Part shown: piece after piece, positions 1 through 9,332 of the stretch
Numbering within the stretch: the first letter of the stretch is position 1
How the letters are laid out: every line of letters begins with the position of its first letter
DNA from: Paenibacillus arenosi
GTDB lineage: Bacteria > Bacillota > Bacilli > Paenibacillales > Paenibacillaceae
DNA length: 64,000 nucleotides
Assembly (NCBI RefSeq): GCF_014841135.1
Contig: NZ_JACYTN010000012.1
Coordinates: 57,223-121,222 of the forward strand
Direction: 5' to 3'
Program-made: the position numbers and the translations under genes
Notes under the pieces: model-generated
Told to the model about the DNA's origin: nothing
Seen by the model: only the letters and a program-made list of their open reading frames with translations
The model's database searches: none

Positions 1-47
1 AAAAAAAAGAACCAGCGCTTTGGATTTTCATCCTGCGGTGGTTCTTT
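1..47 (-). terminator. Terminator distal to CRISPR array 1
   Basis: On the minus strand an AAGAACCACCGC arm pairs with GCGCTGGTTCTT (one mismatch) and is followed by eight U residues (positions 1-8). It lies downstream of the array in its direction of transcription. It resembles the hairpin at the end of the CHY zinc-finger gene beyond array 2. Confidence 0.75.
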
Positions 48-110
48 CTCTACTATTCTTGTAGGATGTGACGATAAGCAAGGTTATCTAGATATTAAAG
101 CGGTTTGTAA

Positions 111-408
111 GTTTCAATCCACGCATCAATATAGGATGCGACATCATCCATGGGGCGTTTATCTAAACGTACATATGTTTCAATCCACGCATCCATATAG
201 GATGCGACTATCTGGGCTATTCCAATCCTTTTCTAATTGGATGTTTCAATCCACGCATCCATATAGGATGCGACATTGTTGTGTCATCGCACCACCAACT
301 CCGAATAATGTTTCAATCCACGCATCCATATAGGATGCGACCCGCTTCGTGCCGTCTGATTTGTGCTAGATTAATAGTTTCAATCCACGCATCCATATAG
401 GATGCGAC
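111..408 (-). CRISPR. CRISPR array 1 (5 full repeats, 4 spacers, plus worn terminal repeat)
   Basis: 32-bp repeats start at 111, 177, 243, 310 and 377, with spacers of 34-35 bp. A worn partial repeat ends at 72 (GTAGGATGTGAC), 38 bp before the first full repeat. On the plus strand repeats begin GTTTCAATCC and end GGATGCGAC. In the reverse orientation they form the stem CGCATCC/GGATGCG and end ATTGAAAC, the known 5' tag of I-C and type III crRNAs, so the array is read on the minus strand with its leader on the right. The loop is TATAT here, TACAT in the other arrays. The repeat at 111 carries a C-to-A change in the stem, as expected at the leader-distal end. Confidence 0.97.
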
Positions 409-640
409 AGCGAATTTATACAAAAAGAGAGCGAACGTTCCTATTCCTGAGCAGTAATACACCATAAATCAACATATATTACTATAAAAACCAGAACAGC
501 ACCACGAAAATGTATATCATTGTAAATAAAATGGTGCGAATGCCCCGGAATTTTCATGTGCACTTCACATTCGCACCACCAAATTGATAGAAAGTGTTTT
601 TCAATGAATTGCACTTCCATCATACTCCATTCGGTTCATT
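409..640 (-). promoter_or_regulatory. Leader of CRISPR array 1
   Basis: Begins AGCGAATTT next to the last repeat, as in the other three arrays. It contains the palindrome GAACGTTC near the repeat, and at 532-578 the inverted repeat TGGTGCGAATG/CATTCGCACCA shared by all four leaders. A CTTCCATCATACTC motif near 615 also occurs in leader 2. The promoter should lie on the minus strand between the inverted repeat and the array; I cannot fix its position. Confidence 0.75.
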
Positions 641-691
641 ACTTCTACCTAATCATTTAAAGTTAACAGGCACCCTAAATAATAGCTTCGG

Positions 692-2947
692 TCAAGTTAA
701 ATATTTTCCCGTAATCGACTGCTCCGCATGGATGATTTGCATCGGTTGACCCTCAAACACCACTTGTCCGCCATTGCTGCCTCCGTCCGGCCCCATATCG
801 ATAATCCAATCGGCTTGACTGATTACATCAATGTTATGCTCGATGACGATCACCGTATTACCCGCATCTACAAGTCGGTTCATAATCTCTACAATATGAC
901 CGATATCTGACATGTGTAAGCCAGTCGTAGGCTCGTCCATGACGTAGATACTTCCCTGCTTGTGCAATTCACTAGCTAGCTTAATACGTTGGCATTCCCC
1001 ACCTGATAGCGTACTAAGCGGTTGACCAAGTGTAATGTAGTTCAACCCTACATCACTCATCGCCTGCAGCTTACGGACTACTTCTTTAAGCTGGAAAAAC
1101 TCCAATGCCTGTTCCACAGTCATTTCCAGCACTTCTGCAATAGATTTCCCATTCAGCTTGTATTCGAGCACCTCTTCCTTGAAGCGTTTACCTCCGCACA
1201 CTTCACATGGCAGTTTCACACTGTCGAGGAATGAAAGATCTGTATATACAACACCTAGTCCTTGGCAGTTCTCGCAAGCCCCCTTGGAGTTGAAGCTGAA
1301 CAAGCCTGGACTGACCTTGTTGGCAGAAGCAAATGCCTTACGCACATCATCCATAATACCCGTGTAAGTTGCAGGATTCGAGCGTGTTGACACACCGACT
1401 GCGGATTGATCAATGACAATCGCATCTGGATGTTGACTAAGGAATACATCGTTAATCAGCGTGCTCTTGCCTGAACCAGCAACACCCGTAACTAGGGTCA
1501 GTACTCCAGTTGGGATATCAACACTTACGTTGCGCAAGTTGTGCAGTGTGGCATCCTTGATAGATAGTTTGCCAGAAGGCTGCCTGCAATCTTGCTTGAG
1601 TTGGAGCGGACGTTTCATATGGGTACCTGTCAGTGTATCTGCCTCTAGAAGGCCTTGATAGCTTCCTTCATATACGATAGTACCGCCACGGCTTCCCGCG
1701 TGAGGACCGACGTCAACGATATGATCGGCCACCTTGATGACATCTGGATCATGCTCGACGACAATCACGGTATTGCCTTTGTCCCGCAGCTTCTGAAGCA
1801 GTTCATTTAGGCGGTGCACATCACGCGGATGCAAGCCAACACTAGGCTCATCAAAAATATAAGTGACATCCACCAGACTGCCGCTCAGGTGCTTCACCAT
1901 CTTGACGCGCTGTGATTCGCCACCAGACAAGGTATCTGTCTCACGGTCAAGTGTCAAATAATCTAGTCCAATATCCACCAGATGCTGCAATCGCTCCGTC
2001 AACGACTTAGTAACGGGAGCGGCAACAGAATCGTCTATTTCCCGAATAACGCGTATAAGCTGCCCAACCTCCATAGAGGACATGTCTGCAATGTTGTGTC
2101 CATTTATTTTGCAGTTGAGTGTAGCTTGACTTAGTCTCGCACCGTGACAGCTAGGACACGAACACTCGGTTATAAATGGTGCAACCGTTTTTTGTGTGCG
2201 CTCGGACTTCGTCTTTACATCCTGCTTAATGTATTTGTTTGTAAACTTCTCAAGGGCACCTTCTACTGTAATATTCATTTCCTTACCAGCGAAATCCATC
2301 TTCACTTTCCGTGCCTTACCATACAGTAATTCTTGAAGATCCTCATCCGGATACTCACTCAGCTTCTGATCCAGATCGTAGGATCCAGACTGCACAAGCA
2401 TGTTCCATTCCCAGTCGTTCACGTTATAACCCGGCAGCATAATAGCCCCTTCGTTCAACGATTTGGTCATATCTACAGCCTTGCTCATATCAACACCTAA
2501 TTTGCGGCCAATCCCATTGCAATCTGGACACATGCCTTGCGGATCATTAAATGAGAACATGTTCGCTTGTCCGACATAGGGCTCACCTACGCGAGAAAAA
2601 AGCAGACGTAGAATGGGAGAAATATCGGTAATGGTGCCCATCGTAGAATGGGAACCTCCGCCTAACCGCTTTTGATCCACAATTACAGCCATACTCAAGT
2701 TCTCGATCGCATCCGCGTCTGGTTGTGGAGCGCGTGGCAAGAAAGTACGCACGAACATGCTGAAGTTCTCATTCAGCAACCGCGTGGACTCTGCCGCAAT
2801 TGTATCGAAAACGATCGATGATTTACCAGAGCCGGATACCCCTGTGAAGATTGTAATCTTACGCTTTGGAATTCGTAACGATACATTTTTTAGATTGTTT
2901 TCCCTCGCAGCCGAGATTACGATATATTCCTGATTCGTTTCGCTCAT
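692..2947 (-). CDS. UvrA paralogue (ABC excinuclease-type ATPase), short form
   Basis: 751 residues with two ABC ATPase halves. The first has Walker A GVSGSGKSS, Cys motifs CPDCNGIG and CSCPSCHG, signature LSGGESQRVK and Walker B FDEPSVGLHP. The second has GVAGSGKST, CENCQG and CEVCGG motifs, LSGGECQRIK and MDEPTTGLH. Classical UvrA is about 940-960 residues; this form is nearly 200 shorter, as in paralogues that lack the UvrB-binding region and are linked to drug or DNA-damage tolerance. It is therefore probably not the housekeeping UvrA of nucleotide excision repair. It is monocistronic, with no uvrB beside it. Family assignment is firm; the exact role is open. Confidence 0.9.
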   Translation of the reverse strand: MSETNQEYIVISAARENNLKNVSLRIPKRKITIFTGVSGSGKSSIVFDTIAAESTRLLNENFSMFVRTFLPRAPQPDADAIENLSMAVIVDQKRLGGGSHSTMGTITDISPILRLLFSRVGEPYVGQANMFSFNDPQGMCPDCNGIGRKLGVDMSKAVDMTKSLNEGAIMLPGYNVNDWEWNMLVQSGSYDLDQKLSEYPDEDLQELLYGKARKVKMDFAGKEMNITVEGALEKFTNKYIKQDVKTKSERTQKTVAPFITECSCPSCHGARLSQATLNCKINGHNIADMSSMEVGQLIRVIREIDDSVAAPVTKSLTERLQHLVDIGLDYLTLDRETDTLSGGESQRVKMVKHLSGSLVDVTYIFDEPSVGLHPRDVHRLNELLQKLRDKGNTVIVVEHDPDVIKVADHIVDVGPHAGSRGGTIVYEGSYQGLLEADTLTGTHMKRPLQLKQDCRQPSGKLSIKDATLHNLRNVSVDIPTGVLTLVTGVAGSGKSTLINDVFLSQHPDAIVIDQSAVGVSTRSNPATYTGIMDDVRKAFASANKVSPGLFSFNSKGACENCQGLGVVYTDLSFLDSVKLPCEVCGGKRFKEEVLEYKLNGKSIAEVLEMTVEQALEFFQLKEVVRKLQAMSDVGLNYITLGQPLSTLSGGECQRIKLASELHKQGSIYVMDEPTTGLHMSDIGHIVEIMNRLVDAGNTVIVIEHNIDVISQADWIIDMGPDGGSNGGQVVFEGQPMQIIHAEQSITGKYLT

Positions 2948-3277
2948 GACATAAATACCTCCACTAGTGTTATTCGCTATTTAATAGCTGCAATTATAAA
3001 AGCTCTATAGAAAACATGAACTGACTGCAATCCACATGCAGCTGATTCATGCTGGTTAAAGATAAGCAAGGTTAAGCAACAAATATACATACTGAATGTA
3101 GTATTATAGCAGGAAATGGTTCGGGGACAAAGACTAGCGCTAAACTTATTTTTCCACTTACTCCTCACATTATTACCAAGGGACAGCCGATACTTTCACA
3201 TCCTTCTGCAAGCATCAGGCGTTGTATGTATCACCTAGCAAGGGTACATAGATGCACACACTCCTTGAATAAAATAG

Positions 3278-3305
3278 TTTACTTATTGAAGCATCTTTGT
3301 ATAAT
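3278..3305 (+). promoter_or_regulatory. Candidate sigma-A promoter for arsB
   Basis: TTTACT (3278-3283), 16 bp, TATAAT (3300-3305), about 110 bp upstream of arsB. The rest of the 2948-3413 gap shows no gene I can support. No ArsR-type palindrome was recognised. Confidence 0.45.
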
Positions 3306-3413
3306 AGACTCTGGATAAAATGAAGCTTTATATCGATCTCGCTACAAGATACATCTTTATCAGAAGTCGTTTACTTACATCCACATTGTTGTAAAAATTT
3401 CAAGGAGGAAGAA

Positions 3414-4706
3414 ATGCTGGCACTTGCTGTGTTTATATTTATTGCTACACTTATTTTGGTCATCTGGCAGCCAAAAGGATTAAATATCGGGTATTCTGCC
3501 GTAGGTGGCGCTGTTATAGCCCTTCTTTTCGGAGTTGTTACCTTACAGGATGTATGGGATGTTACCGGTATAGTTTGGAATGCAACACTTGCCTTCGTTG
3601 CAATCATTGTTATTTCCCTTATCTTGGACGAGATTGGACTGTTTGAATGGGCAGCGCTTCATATGGCGCGCATAGCTAAAGGGAATGGATACCTTATGTT
3701 CACCTATGTCATTTTGCTAGGTGCTGCTGTATCTGCTTTCTTCGCAAATGATGGAGCTGCCCTTATTTTGACCCCAATTGTACTGGCTATGGTTCGGGCA
3801 TTAAAATTTGACGAGCTTATGATCCTGCCGTTTATTATGGCTAGCGGGTTTATTTCAGATACGGCTTCCCTGCCGCTTATTATTAGTAATCTAGTAAATA
3901 TCGTGTCGGCCGATTTCTTCGGCATTGGCTTTGCTGAATATGCTAGTCGGATGATTGTACCAAATTTCTTTGCAATTGGCGGTAGCCTACTCGTTCTATT
4001 TATTGTGTTTCGTAAAGGTATACCCAGAACCTACGATCTTAGTCAGCTGAAACAGCCTAAGCTTGCTATCAAAGATATGAGGATGTTCAAGCTTTCCTGG
4101 CTCGTGCTGTCTCTATTGTTGATAGCTTACGTGATAAGTGAATTTATACCTATTCCTATCTCTATTATTGCTGGTATCGCAGCTCTTGCACTCATTTTAT
4201 TTGCTCGTAGGAGTAAAGATATTCATACTGGATCTATTATAAAAGAAGCACCGTGGTCCATTGTTTTCTTTTCTATTGGCATGTATGTAGTCGTCTATGG
4301 ACTTCGTAATGTGGGTCTTACCGATGAACTAGGCAACGTATTTCAATGGCTGGCTGATCAAGGGCTGTTCATCGCGACTGTTGGGACAGGATTCGTAGCT
4401 GCAATTCTCTCCTCGATTATGAATAACCTACCGACGGTTATGATTGACGCCCTTGCTATTCAGGGGACAGCAACAGAAGGTGTTGTACGTGAAGCGCTTA
4501 TTTATGCAAATGTAATAGGTTCTGATCTAGGGCCCAAAATGACACCAATTGGCTCGTTAGCTACTCTATTATGGCTTCATGTCCTTGCTAAAAAGAATGT
4601 GAAAATTACATGGGGCTATTATTTTAAAGTAGGCGTCGTATTGACTGTACCCGTGCTGTTCATTACGTTGACGGGGCTGTATTTGTGGCTTAGTGTTCTT
4701 TATTAA
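3414..4706 (+). CDS. arsB: ArsB-type arsenite/antimonite efflux permease
   Basis: A 430-residue, very hydrophobic protein with about 12 membrane segments, matching the ArsB family in length and sequence; for example, residues [12 protein letters not shown] and [11 protein letters not shown] are family-type loops. ArsB exports As(III)/Sb(III) across the cytoplasmic membrane, driven by the proton gradient or by ArsA. The start is set by AAGGAGGAAGAA directly before ATG. No arsR, arsC or arsA lies nearby, so it is an orphan pump with its own promoter. A broader ion transporter superfamily function cannot be excluded. Confidence 0.88.
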   Translation: MLALAVFIFIATLILVIWQPKGLNIGYSAVGGAVIALLFGVVTLQDVWDVTGIVWNATLAFVAIIVISLILDEIGLFEWAALHMARIAKGNGYLMFTYVILLGAAVSAFFANDGAALILTPIVLAMVRALKFDELMILPFIMASGFISDTASLPLIISNLVNIVSADFFGIGFAEYASRMIVPNFFAIGGSLLVLFIVFRKGIPRTYDLSQLKQPKLAIKDMRMFKLSWLVLSLLLIAYVISEFIPIPISIIAGIAALALILFARRSKDIHTGSIIKEAPWSIVFFSIGMYVVVYGLRNVGLTDELGNVFQWLADQGLFIATVGTGFVAAILSSIMNNLPTVMIDALAIQGTATEGVVREALIYANVIGSDLGPKMTPIGSLATLLWLHVLAKKNVKITWGYYFKVGVVLTVPVLFITLTGLYLWLSVLY

Positions 4707-4734
4707 ATAGTATATTGCCGAATAACGTAATAAT

Positions 4735-4768
4735 AAAGGTGGCCGTTGTTAAACGACCACCTTTTCTT
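4735..4768. terminator. Terminator between arsB and the convergent glycosyltransferase gene
   Basis: AAAGGTGG/CCACCTTT hairpin with T-rich flank on the plus side and A-rich flank on the left. It can serve arsB, and possibly the gene converging from the right. Confidence 0.8.
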
Positions 4769-4791
4769 ATCTCTTTGTCTATTTTTTTGGC

Positions 4792-5550
4792 TCATTTCCA
4801 CAATTGTTGATAGGCTGGATAAAGTCTTAAATCACTGGATTGCTGAACATAATGCATGTACGCCTGCTCCAGTTCTTCACGACTAACCATATGTTGATGT
4901 CCTAACATGCTGCGAACACTACTCTCTGACATCGTTGGACCAATTTGAAGCTTGCGCAGCTTCATCTCCTCTGTCCATGGACTGAAATAGCATTTTATCA
5001 CAAAAGCAGGATCCACAACATCAAGGAATGGAAAGTGTGTAAAAGATTGATCCGTCGAATGTCTGCCAACCGTATAGCCTCCATGTGTATAACGATGGAT
5101 GAACCTTCCGGCATGCGGTAATAGGAAGCCATGATATCGCTGTTTAACGAGGGGTACTTCGGGGTTAGGTGCTGTATATCCATAGTCAGGATCATCCACG
5201 AGAAAAATAGTTCGAAGATGATACATACTGCTGCCTAACCCTTTTAGTTTGGTGAAAAATTGCTTCGTATTGCGAAAGCAGAGAAATTCAGTTGTATTTA
5301 ATACCATTTTCCAACCTTTGCATTCCGTTTCGATTTCCATCATTTCACGATCAACGAGTAGAGCGTCGAACTCTGCTACTTTTGAATCTCGAACTTCCCA
5401 GTGCGGAGCAAGCTTCTTGCATATATCAACAGAGCGATCGGTAGAACCGCGATTAACCAGAATACCATGCTCAAACAACGGAATATGATGCTTTAACCAC
5501 CATGGAAGTAAATACTCTTCATTGTAAAAATGAGAAATAATCGTATTCAT
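4792..5550 (-). CDS. Family 2-like glycosyltransferase
   Basis: 252 residues. The N-terminus MNTIISHFYNEEYLLPWWLKHH and the following NRGSTDRS (residues 34-41) match the nucleotide-sugar-binding start of GT2/GT92-like transferases, where HFYNEE and GSTD contact the donor. The likely metal-binding acid is in DALLVDREMM. There is no membrane anchor. The gene stands alone, so its acceptor is unknown. Its start codon lies within a long hairpin (5548-5592), with AAAGGAGGAT in the loop, suggesting translational control. Family call good, substrate unknown. Confidence 0.75.
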   Translation of the reverse strand: MNTIISHFYNEEYLLPWWLKHHIPLFEHGILVNRGSTDRSVDICKKLAPHWEVRDSKVAEFDALLVDREMMEIETECKGWKMVLNTTEFLCFRNTKQFFTKLKGLGSSMYHLRTIFLVDDPDYGYTAPNPEVPLVKQRYHGFLLPHAGRFIHRYTHGGYTVGRHSTDQSFTHFPFLDVVDPAFVIKCYFSPWTEEMKLRKLQIGPTMSESSVRSMLGHQHMVSREELEQAYMHYVQQSSDLRLYPAYQQLWK

Positions 5551-5592
5551 GCTACGATCCTCCTTTCATGTTTACAATATGACCGTAGCATG
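5548..5592 (-). promoter_or_regulatory. 5'-UTR hairpin enclosing the SD of the glycosyltransferase gene
   Basis: A perfect 9-bp inverted repeat: CATGCTACG at 5584-5592 (minus-strand reading) and CGTAGCATG at 5548-5556. The start codon is the last three bases of the 3' arm, and AAAGGAGGAT is in the 27-nt loop. It could be an RNA switch on translation or a DNA operator. Confidence 0.5.
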
Positions 5593-5640
5593 AAAAATGG
5601 TATCTGCTATTATCCTCCTGCAATGTATCTTATCGGTTCA

Positions 5641-6825
5641 TCAAACAAACTGTATCATTTGCATAAACCTTCCCATCCGCTCTAACACTCTCTCCAAATC
5701 GACGAGCGAAGTTGCATAAGAGCAGCGAATGAATCCTTCTCCACCTGTGCCAAATACATGTCCCGGCACAACCGCCACTTTCGCTTCCTCCAACAACCGA
5801 AGAGCAAACTGCTCAGAGGACATACCTGTGGATGCAATGCAAGGAAAGGCATAGAAAGCTCCCTCAGGCTCGTGACAGGTTAACCCGATTGCATTCAGGC
5901 CAGCTACAAACAACTTGCGGCGCTCATCGTATTTCGCCATCATTTCATCTTTGGCAGCTAAACCATACCGCAATGATTCAAGCGCAGCAATTTGCGAAAT
6001 GGTAGGAGCACTCATCGCCGTATACTGATGGATTTTCAACATACCAGCGATTAATTCGTACGGGCCACATGCATAACCGACCCGCCAGCCTGTCATCGCA
6101 AATGCCTTAGAGAAACCGCTGATGACAATCGTGCGCTCTTTCATGCCTGGCAAGGAAGCAATACTGACGTGCTTCCTTCCATAAGTCAGCTCGGCATAAA
6201 CTTCATCTGATATAACAACTAAATTGTATTTGATAACAAGTTCGATAATGGGTAACCAATCTTGCGTAGTCATTACTGTTCCAGTCGGATTACTCGGATA
6301 ATTGATCATCAAAACCTTTGACTGAGGCGTAATCGCTGCTTCGAGTGCTTGTGCTGTCAGCTTAAACTGCTCCTCTGCAGTAGCGTGCACCTCCACAACC
6401 TTTCCACCATGTAAATGGGTAATCGGTTCATAAGCGATATAGCTTGGCGCTGGGACTAGCACCTCATCACCGGGATTTAGTACTGTTCGGAGCGCTAGAT
6501 CAACCGCTTCACTGCTCCCCACTGTCACGATAATCTCCTGCTTGGGATCATAAGATAGTGCAAAGTTGCTTGAAAAATAAGCCGAAATCTCCTCGCGCAG
6601 CTCCATTAATCCAGCATTTGAGGTATATTTCGTGTCTCCTTCACGTAATGCCTGAATACATGCTTCACGTATTTTTTCGGGTGTCAGGAAATCGGGTTCG
6701 CCAACTCCTAGGGAAATGGTATCCCCCCCAGCTACATTAAGATCAAAAAATGCGCGAATTCCAGATGGTCGAATATCCTTTACACGTGAGGATAAAAATT
6801 GTCCTGAGCCTTCTACTTTAAGCAT
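5641..6825 (-). CDS. Class I/II PLP-dependent aminotransferase (PatA-like)
   Basis: 394 residues, standard fold-type I aminotransferase length. The PLP lysine is in SGFSKAFAMTGWRVGY, with NYPSNPTGT and the aspartate of ISDEVYAEL as cofactor ligands. An ISLGVGEPDF start is typical of aspartate/N-acetyl-diaminopimelate aminotransferases. It is the last gene of a tight operon, 1 bp after ddl, which follows the MocR regulator. A role in D-alanine or lysine/diaminopimelate supply for the cell wall is inferred from that context; the substrate cannot be read from the sequence. Confidence 0.85.
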   Translation of the reverse strand: MLKVEGSGQFLSSRVKDIRPSGIRAFFDLNVAGGDTISLGVGEPDFLTPEKIREACIQALREGDTKYTSNAGLMELREEISAYFSSNFALSYDPKQEIIVTVGSSEAVDLALRTVLNPGDEVLVPAPSYIAYEPITHLHGGKVVEVHATAEEQFKLTAQALEAAITPQSKVLMINYPSNPTGTVMTTQDWLPIIELVIKYNLVVISDEVYAELTYGRKHVSIASLPGMKERTIVISGFSKAFAMTGWRVGYACGPYELIAGMLKIHQYTAMSAPTISQIAALESLRYGLAAKDEMMAKYDERRKLFVAGLNAIGLTCHEPEGAFYAFPCIASTGMSSEQFALRLLEEAKVAVVPGHVFGTGGEGFIRCSYATSLVDLERVLERMGRFMQMIQFV

Positions 6826-6826
6826 A

Positions 6827-7759
6827 TTACACCATCTCCCATTCCTGTTTCCGTACGTGCAGTGAGCTAGATATAATACGATCTAACAACTGTGTAAAGC
6901 TCAACCCTGCTGCGGCTGCACTCTTCGGAAGGAGACTGTTAGCGGTCATCCCCGGTAACGTGTTGACTTCCAATACATACGGTATATCCTGACGCAATAT
7001 CATATCAACTCTGGCATACACCTTACACTGCAACAGCTGATAGCTGGCAAGTGCGGCCTCTCGCACACGCTGCTCTATGATAGGAGGAAGCTCTATCACC
7101 TTCTCCTCAGCCTCGCCATTCTCATATTTTGCTTTGTAATCGAACCACTCCGAATGGACAGCGCGAATACCGATAATCGGGAATACTTCTCCATCAACAA
7201 TCGAGCAGGTAAGCTCTGTGCCTTTTATATAAGGTTCAATTAAAATATCCTGACCCAATCGGCATGCCTCTTGAACAGCTGGCAACAGTTCCTTCTCACT
7301 ATGCACAATTTGGATACCGATGCTGGAACCTCCCGTATTGGGCTTTACAATAACCGGATAACCGAGCAATTCCACAGCTTGAGGATCATAATCGTCCATC
7401 CCCTGCCAGTAAAGGCCCGCAGGCGTATGCACGCCACCTGCCTTCAACAACATCTTCGATAATTGTTTATTCATACATAAGCTGCTAGCTAAAACACCGC
7501 TACCAGTGTATGGAACGCCCAACGTTTCCAGCGCTCCTTGTACCGTGCCGTCTTCACCATATTGACCATGGAGTGCCAAAAGTGCGAGATCGATATCCGC
7601 CTGCTGTACCAATGTAATTACATCCGCTCGTTGATCAATAACAATTGGAACTACCTCATATCGAGTACGATCCAAATGATTAATCATCTCTTGACCTGTC
7701 TGTAAAGAAACCTCACGTTCGGTAGAAATACCACCCATTATGACACCAATCTTCATCAT
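6827..7759 (-). CDS. ddl: D-alanine--D-alanine ligase
   Basis: 310 residues, the usual length for DdlB-type enzymes. Visible are GGISTEREVSL at the N-terminus, HGQYGEDGTVQG (first D-Ala site), KPNTGGSSIGI, the ATP-grasp EPYIKGTELT segment, and EVNTLPGMTANSL with its Mg2+ ligands. The enzyme joins two D-Ala in the cytoplasm for the peptidoglycan pentapeptide. The gene lies 6 bp after a MocR-type regulator and 1 bp before an aminotransferase. This resembles the ddlR-ddl arrangement in Brevibacillus, so control by the upstream regulator is likely. Confidence 0.93.
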   Translation of the reverse strand: MMKIGVIMGGISTEREVSLQTGQEMINHLDRTRYEVVPIVIDQRADVITLVQQADIDLALLALHGQYGEDGTVQGALETLGVPYTGSGVLASSLCMNKQLSKMLLKAGGVHTPAGLYWQGMDDYDPQAVELLGYPVIVKPNTGGSSIGIQIVHSEKELLPAVQEACRLGQDILIEPYIKGTELTCSIVDGEVFPIIGIRAVHSEWFDYKAKYENGEAEEKVIELPPIIEQRVREAALASYQLLQCKVYARVDMILRQDIPYVLEVNTLPGMTANSLLPKSAAAAGLSFTQLLDRIISSSLHVRKQEWEMV

Positions 7760-7765
7760 GACACC

Positions 7766-9244
7766 TCATTTTTTAAATTGATCGCCGATAATCTGAATAC
7801 CACGTTGGATATTTTCATCCGATACTCGTGAAAAACCAAGCCGCAGCGTGTTCGAACCTTCGCCTTCTTGAATAAAAAATTTGTCTCCTGGGGTAAAAAT
7901 AACACCCTGTTCTGTGCAAGCTTCCAGCAGCTCGCGTGTATTCACGCTTGACGGGAAGGTTAAAAATAAATGCAATCCCCCGTCGCCAGACAGCTGCGCA
8001 TCAGGTAGATAGGCTTCACAGCATGCCTTGGTTAACTCGTATTTGCGCTTATATTCCATACGCGCTTTTTTTACATATTTATCGAAATTTCCATTGAGCA
8101 AGTATTGATAAAGTATCGCTTGGTCAAATGTTGATGTATGAATCGTACGCGCTCTTTTTATACTTTCTAAATTGTCGATTAGAGCCCGGTCTCCCAGCAC
8201 CCAACCTACTCGCAAGCCAGGGAACAGCACCTTGGAAAGGCTGCCAATATAGATGACTCCGTTACCCTGTCCTGCTGTCGCAATTAATGGCGCAACATGC
8301 GCTCCCGAGTATCGCAGCTCCTCATTGAACCCATCCTCAATGACCGGAATTTGATAGCGTGTCATTAATTTCATAACAGCGCTGCGCTTCGCAGGCGACA
8401 TGACAATGCCGGTAGGATTATGATAAGACGGAGTCAAATAGGCTAGGTCAAAGCTGTTTGCTTGCTTTTGCAATACAGACTCAAGCTGCTCTACATCAAT
8501 ACCATCACGCTCCATCGGAATGCCAGTAATGTCAAACCCATGCAGTTTCAAATTTTTAATGGCGGTATGATGCGTTGGATTTTCACAAATGGCTCTCCCT
8601 CGTCGTCCAGAAGGTCGTAATGCGGACAGCACAATGTCAAACCCTTCCGTGAACCCACTTGTAATCAACATTTCCTTACCGTTTGTGTCGACGCCCTTGT
8701 TCTCCATATAATGCATCAAATAATCAATTAATGGCTTGTAGCCCTTAGCATAGCCGTAGTTCAAGAGCACTTGCCCTTCGATTGCCATCCGATCCATAAA
8801 GGCGCGCTTTACATCTCCGAGATCAAACAATTGCTCGTCTGGAGCAATGCTTGTAAAGGAAATCGTTCCTTTTTGAGCGCGAATGCCCTGCTTCATCAAA
8901 TCCAATTCCACTGCTGATACAGCATATTCGTTCATTCTCGCCTTCCAATCGATCTGCCAAGCTGTGGAACTGTCGGTCTCCCCGATACTCGTATCCAAAT
9001 GACTGATCATCGCAGCTACATAACTGCCTTTGCCGGGAATGGTATATGTAAATCCGTCATCCTCTAAACCTTCATAAGCAGCAATAACTGTATTGCGACT
9101 CACCTTAAGCATATCGCTCATTTCTCTTGTGGATGGCAGCTTCTGATCGGCCTGATAGGACCCTTTTATAATTAAACGTTTGACGTATTCTTTTACTTGT
9201 AGCGCGACCGGACGGTCACGAACGACTTTGAAATCTTGGAACAT
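7766..9244 (-). CDS. MocR/GabR-type regulator (GntR HTH fused to aminotransferase domain), DdlR-like
   Basis: 492 residues. An N-terminal GntR winged helix (about residues 10-75: LPSTREMSDMLKVSRNTV) is joined to a fold-type I aminotransferase domain with the PLP lysine in YIGSLSKVLFPGLRVGW. Length and layout match GabR, PdxR and DdlR. Because it leads a transcript continuing into ddl, the closest known parallel is DdlR of Brevibacillus brevis, which controls D-Ala-D-Ala ligase in response to D-Ala. Effector and binding sites are not shown here. It starts at ATG after GGGGGCGATGAAGC. Confidence 0.88.
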   Translation of the reverse strand: MFQDFKVVRDRPVALQVKEYVKRLIIKGSYQADQKLPSTREMSDMLKVSRNTVIAAYEGLEDDGFTYTIPGKGSYVAAMISHLDTSIGETDSSTAWQIDWKARMNEYAVSAVELDLMKQGIRAQKGTISFTSIAPDEQLFDLGDVKRAFMDRMAIEGQVLLNYGYAKGYKPLIDYLMHYMENKGVDTNGKEMLITSGFTEGFDIVLSALRPSGRRGRAICENPTHHTAIKNLKLHGFDITGIPMERDGIDVEQLESVLQKQANSFDLAYLTPSYHNPTGIVMSPAKRSAVMKLMTRYQIPVIEDGFNEELRYSGAHVAPLIATAGQGNGVIYIGSLSKVLFPGLRVGWVLGDRALIDNLESIKRARTIHTSTFDQAILYQYLLNGNFDKYVKKARMEYKRKYELTKACCEAYLPDAQLSGDGGLHLFLTFPSSVNTRELLEACTEQGVIFTPGDKFFIQEGEGSNTLRLGFSRVSDENIQRGIQIIGDQFKK

Positions 9245-9286
9245 GCTTCATCGCCCCCATACATAATGATGGCATACCAGCGGAGA

Positions 9287-9332
9287 GAAAAAAAGAACCA
9301 CCGCATTGGATTTTTCATCCGTGGGTGGTTCT
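9287..9332 (-). terminator. Terminator overlapping the end of the CHY zinc-finger gene
   Basis: AGAACCACC (minus strand, with the CDS end Thr-Thr-His-Gly-stop encoded inside the hairpin) pairs with GGTGGTTCT, followed by seven U. Related sequence occurs at the distal ends of arrays 1 and 4. Confidence 0.78.

Noticed and set aside
136..333. Open frame across repeats of CRISPR array 1, and similar ones over arrays 2 and 4
   Set aside because: They read repeat and spacer DNA (recurring FQSTHP..RMR) and have no ribosome site; they are array artefacts.
692..2947. Housekeeping uvrA
   Set aside because: About 200 residues shorter than classical UvrA and without uvrB next to it; called a paralogue.
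2948..3413. ArsR operator or riboswitch upstream of arsB
   Set aside because: Only a promoter-like pair was found; no dyad of ArsR type and no recognisable aptamer.
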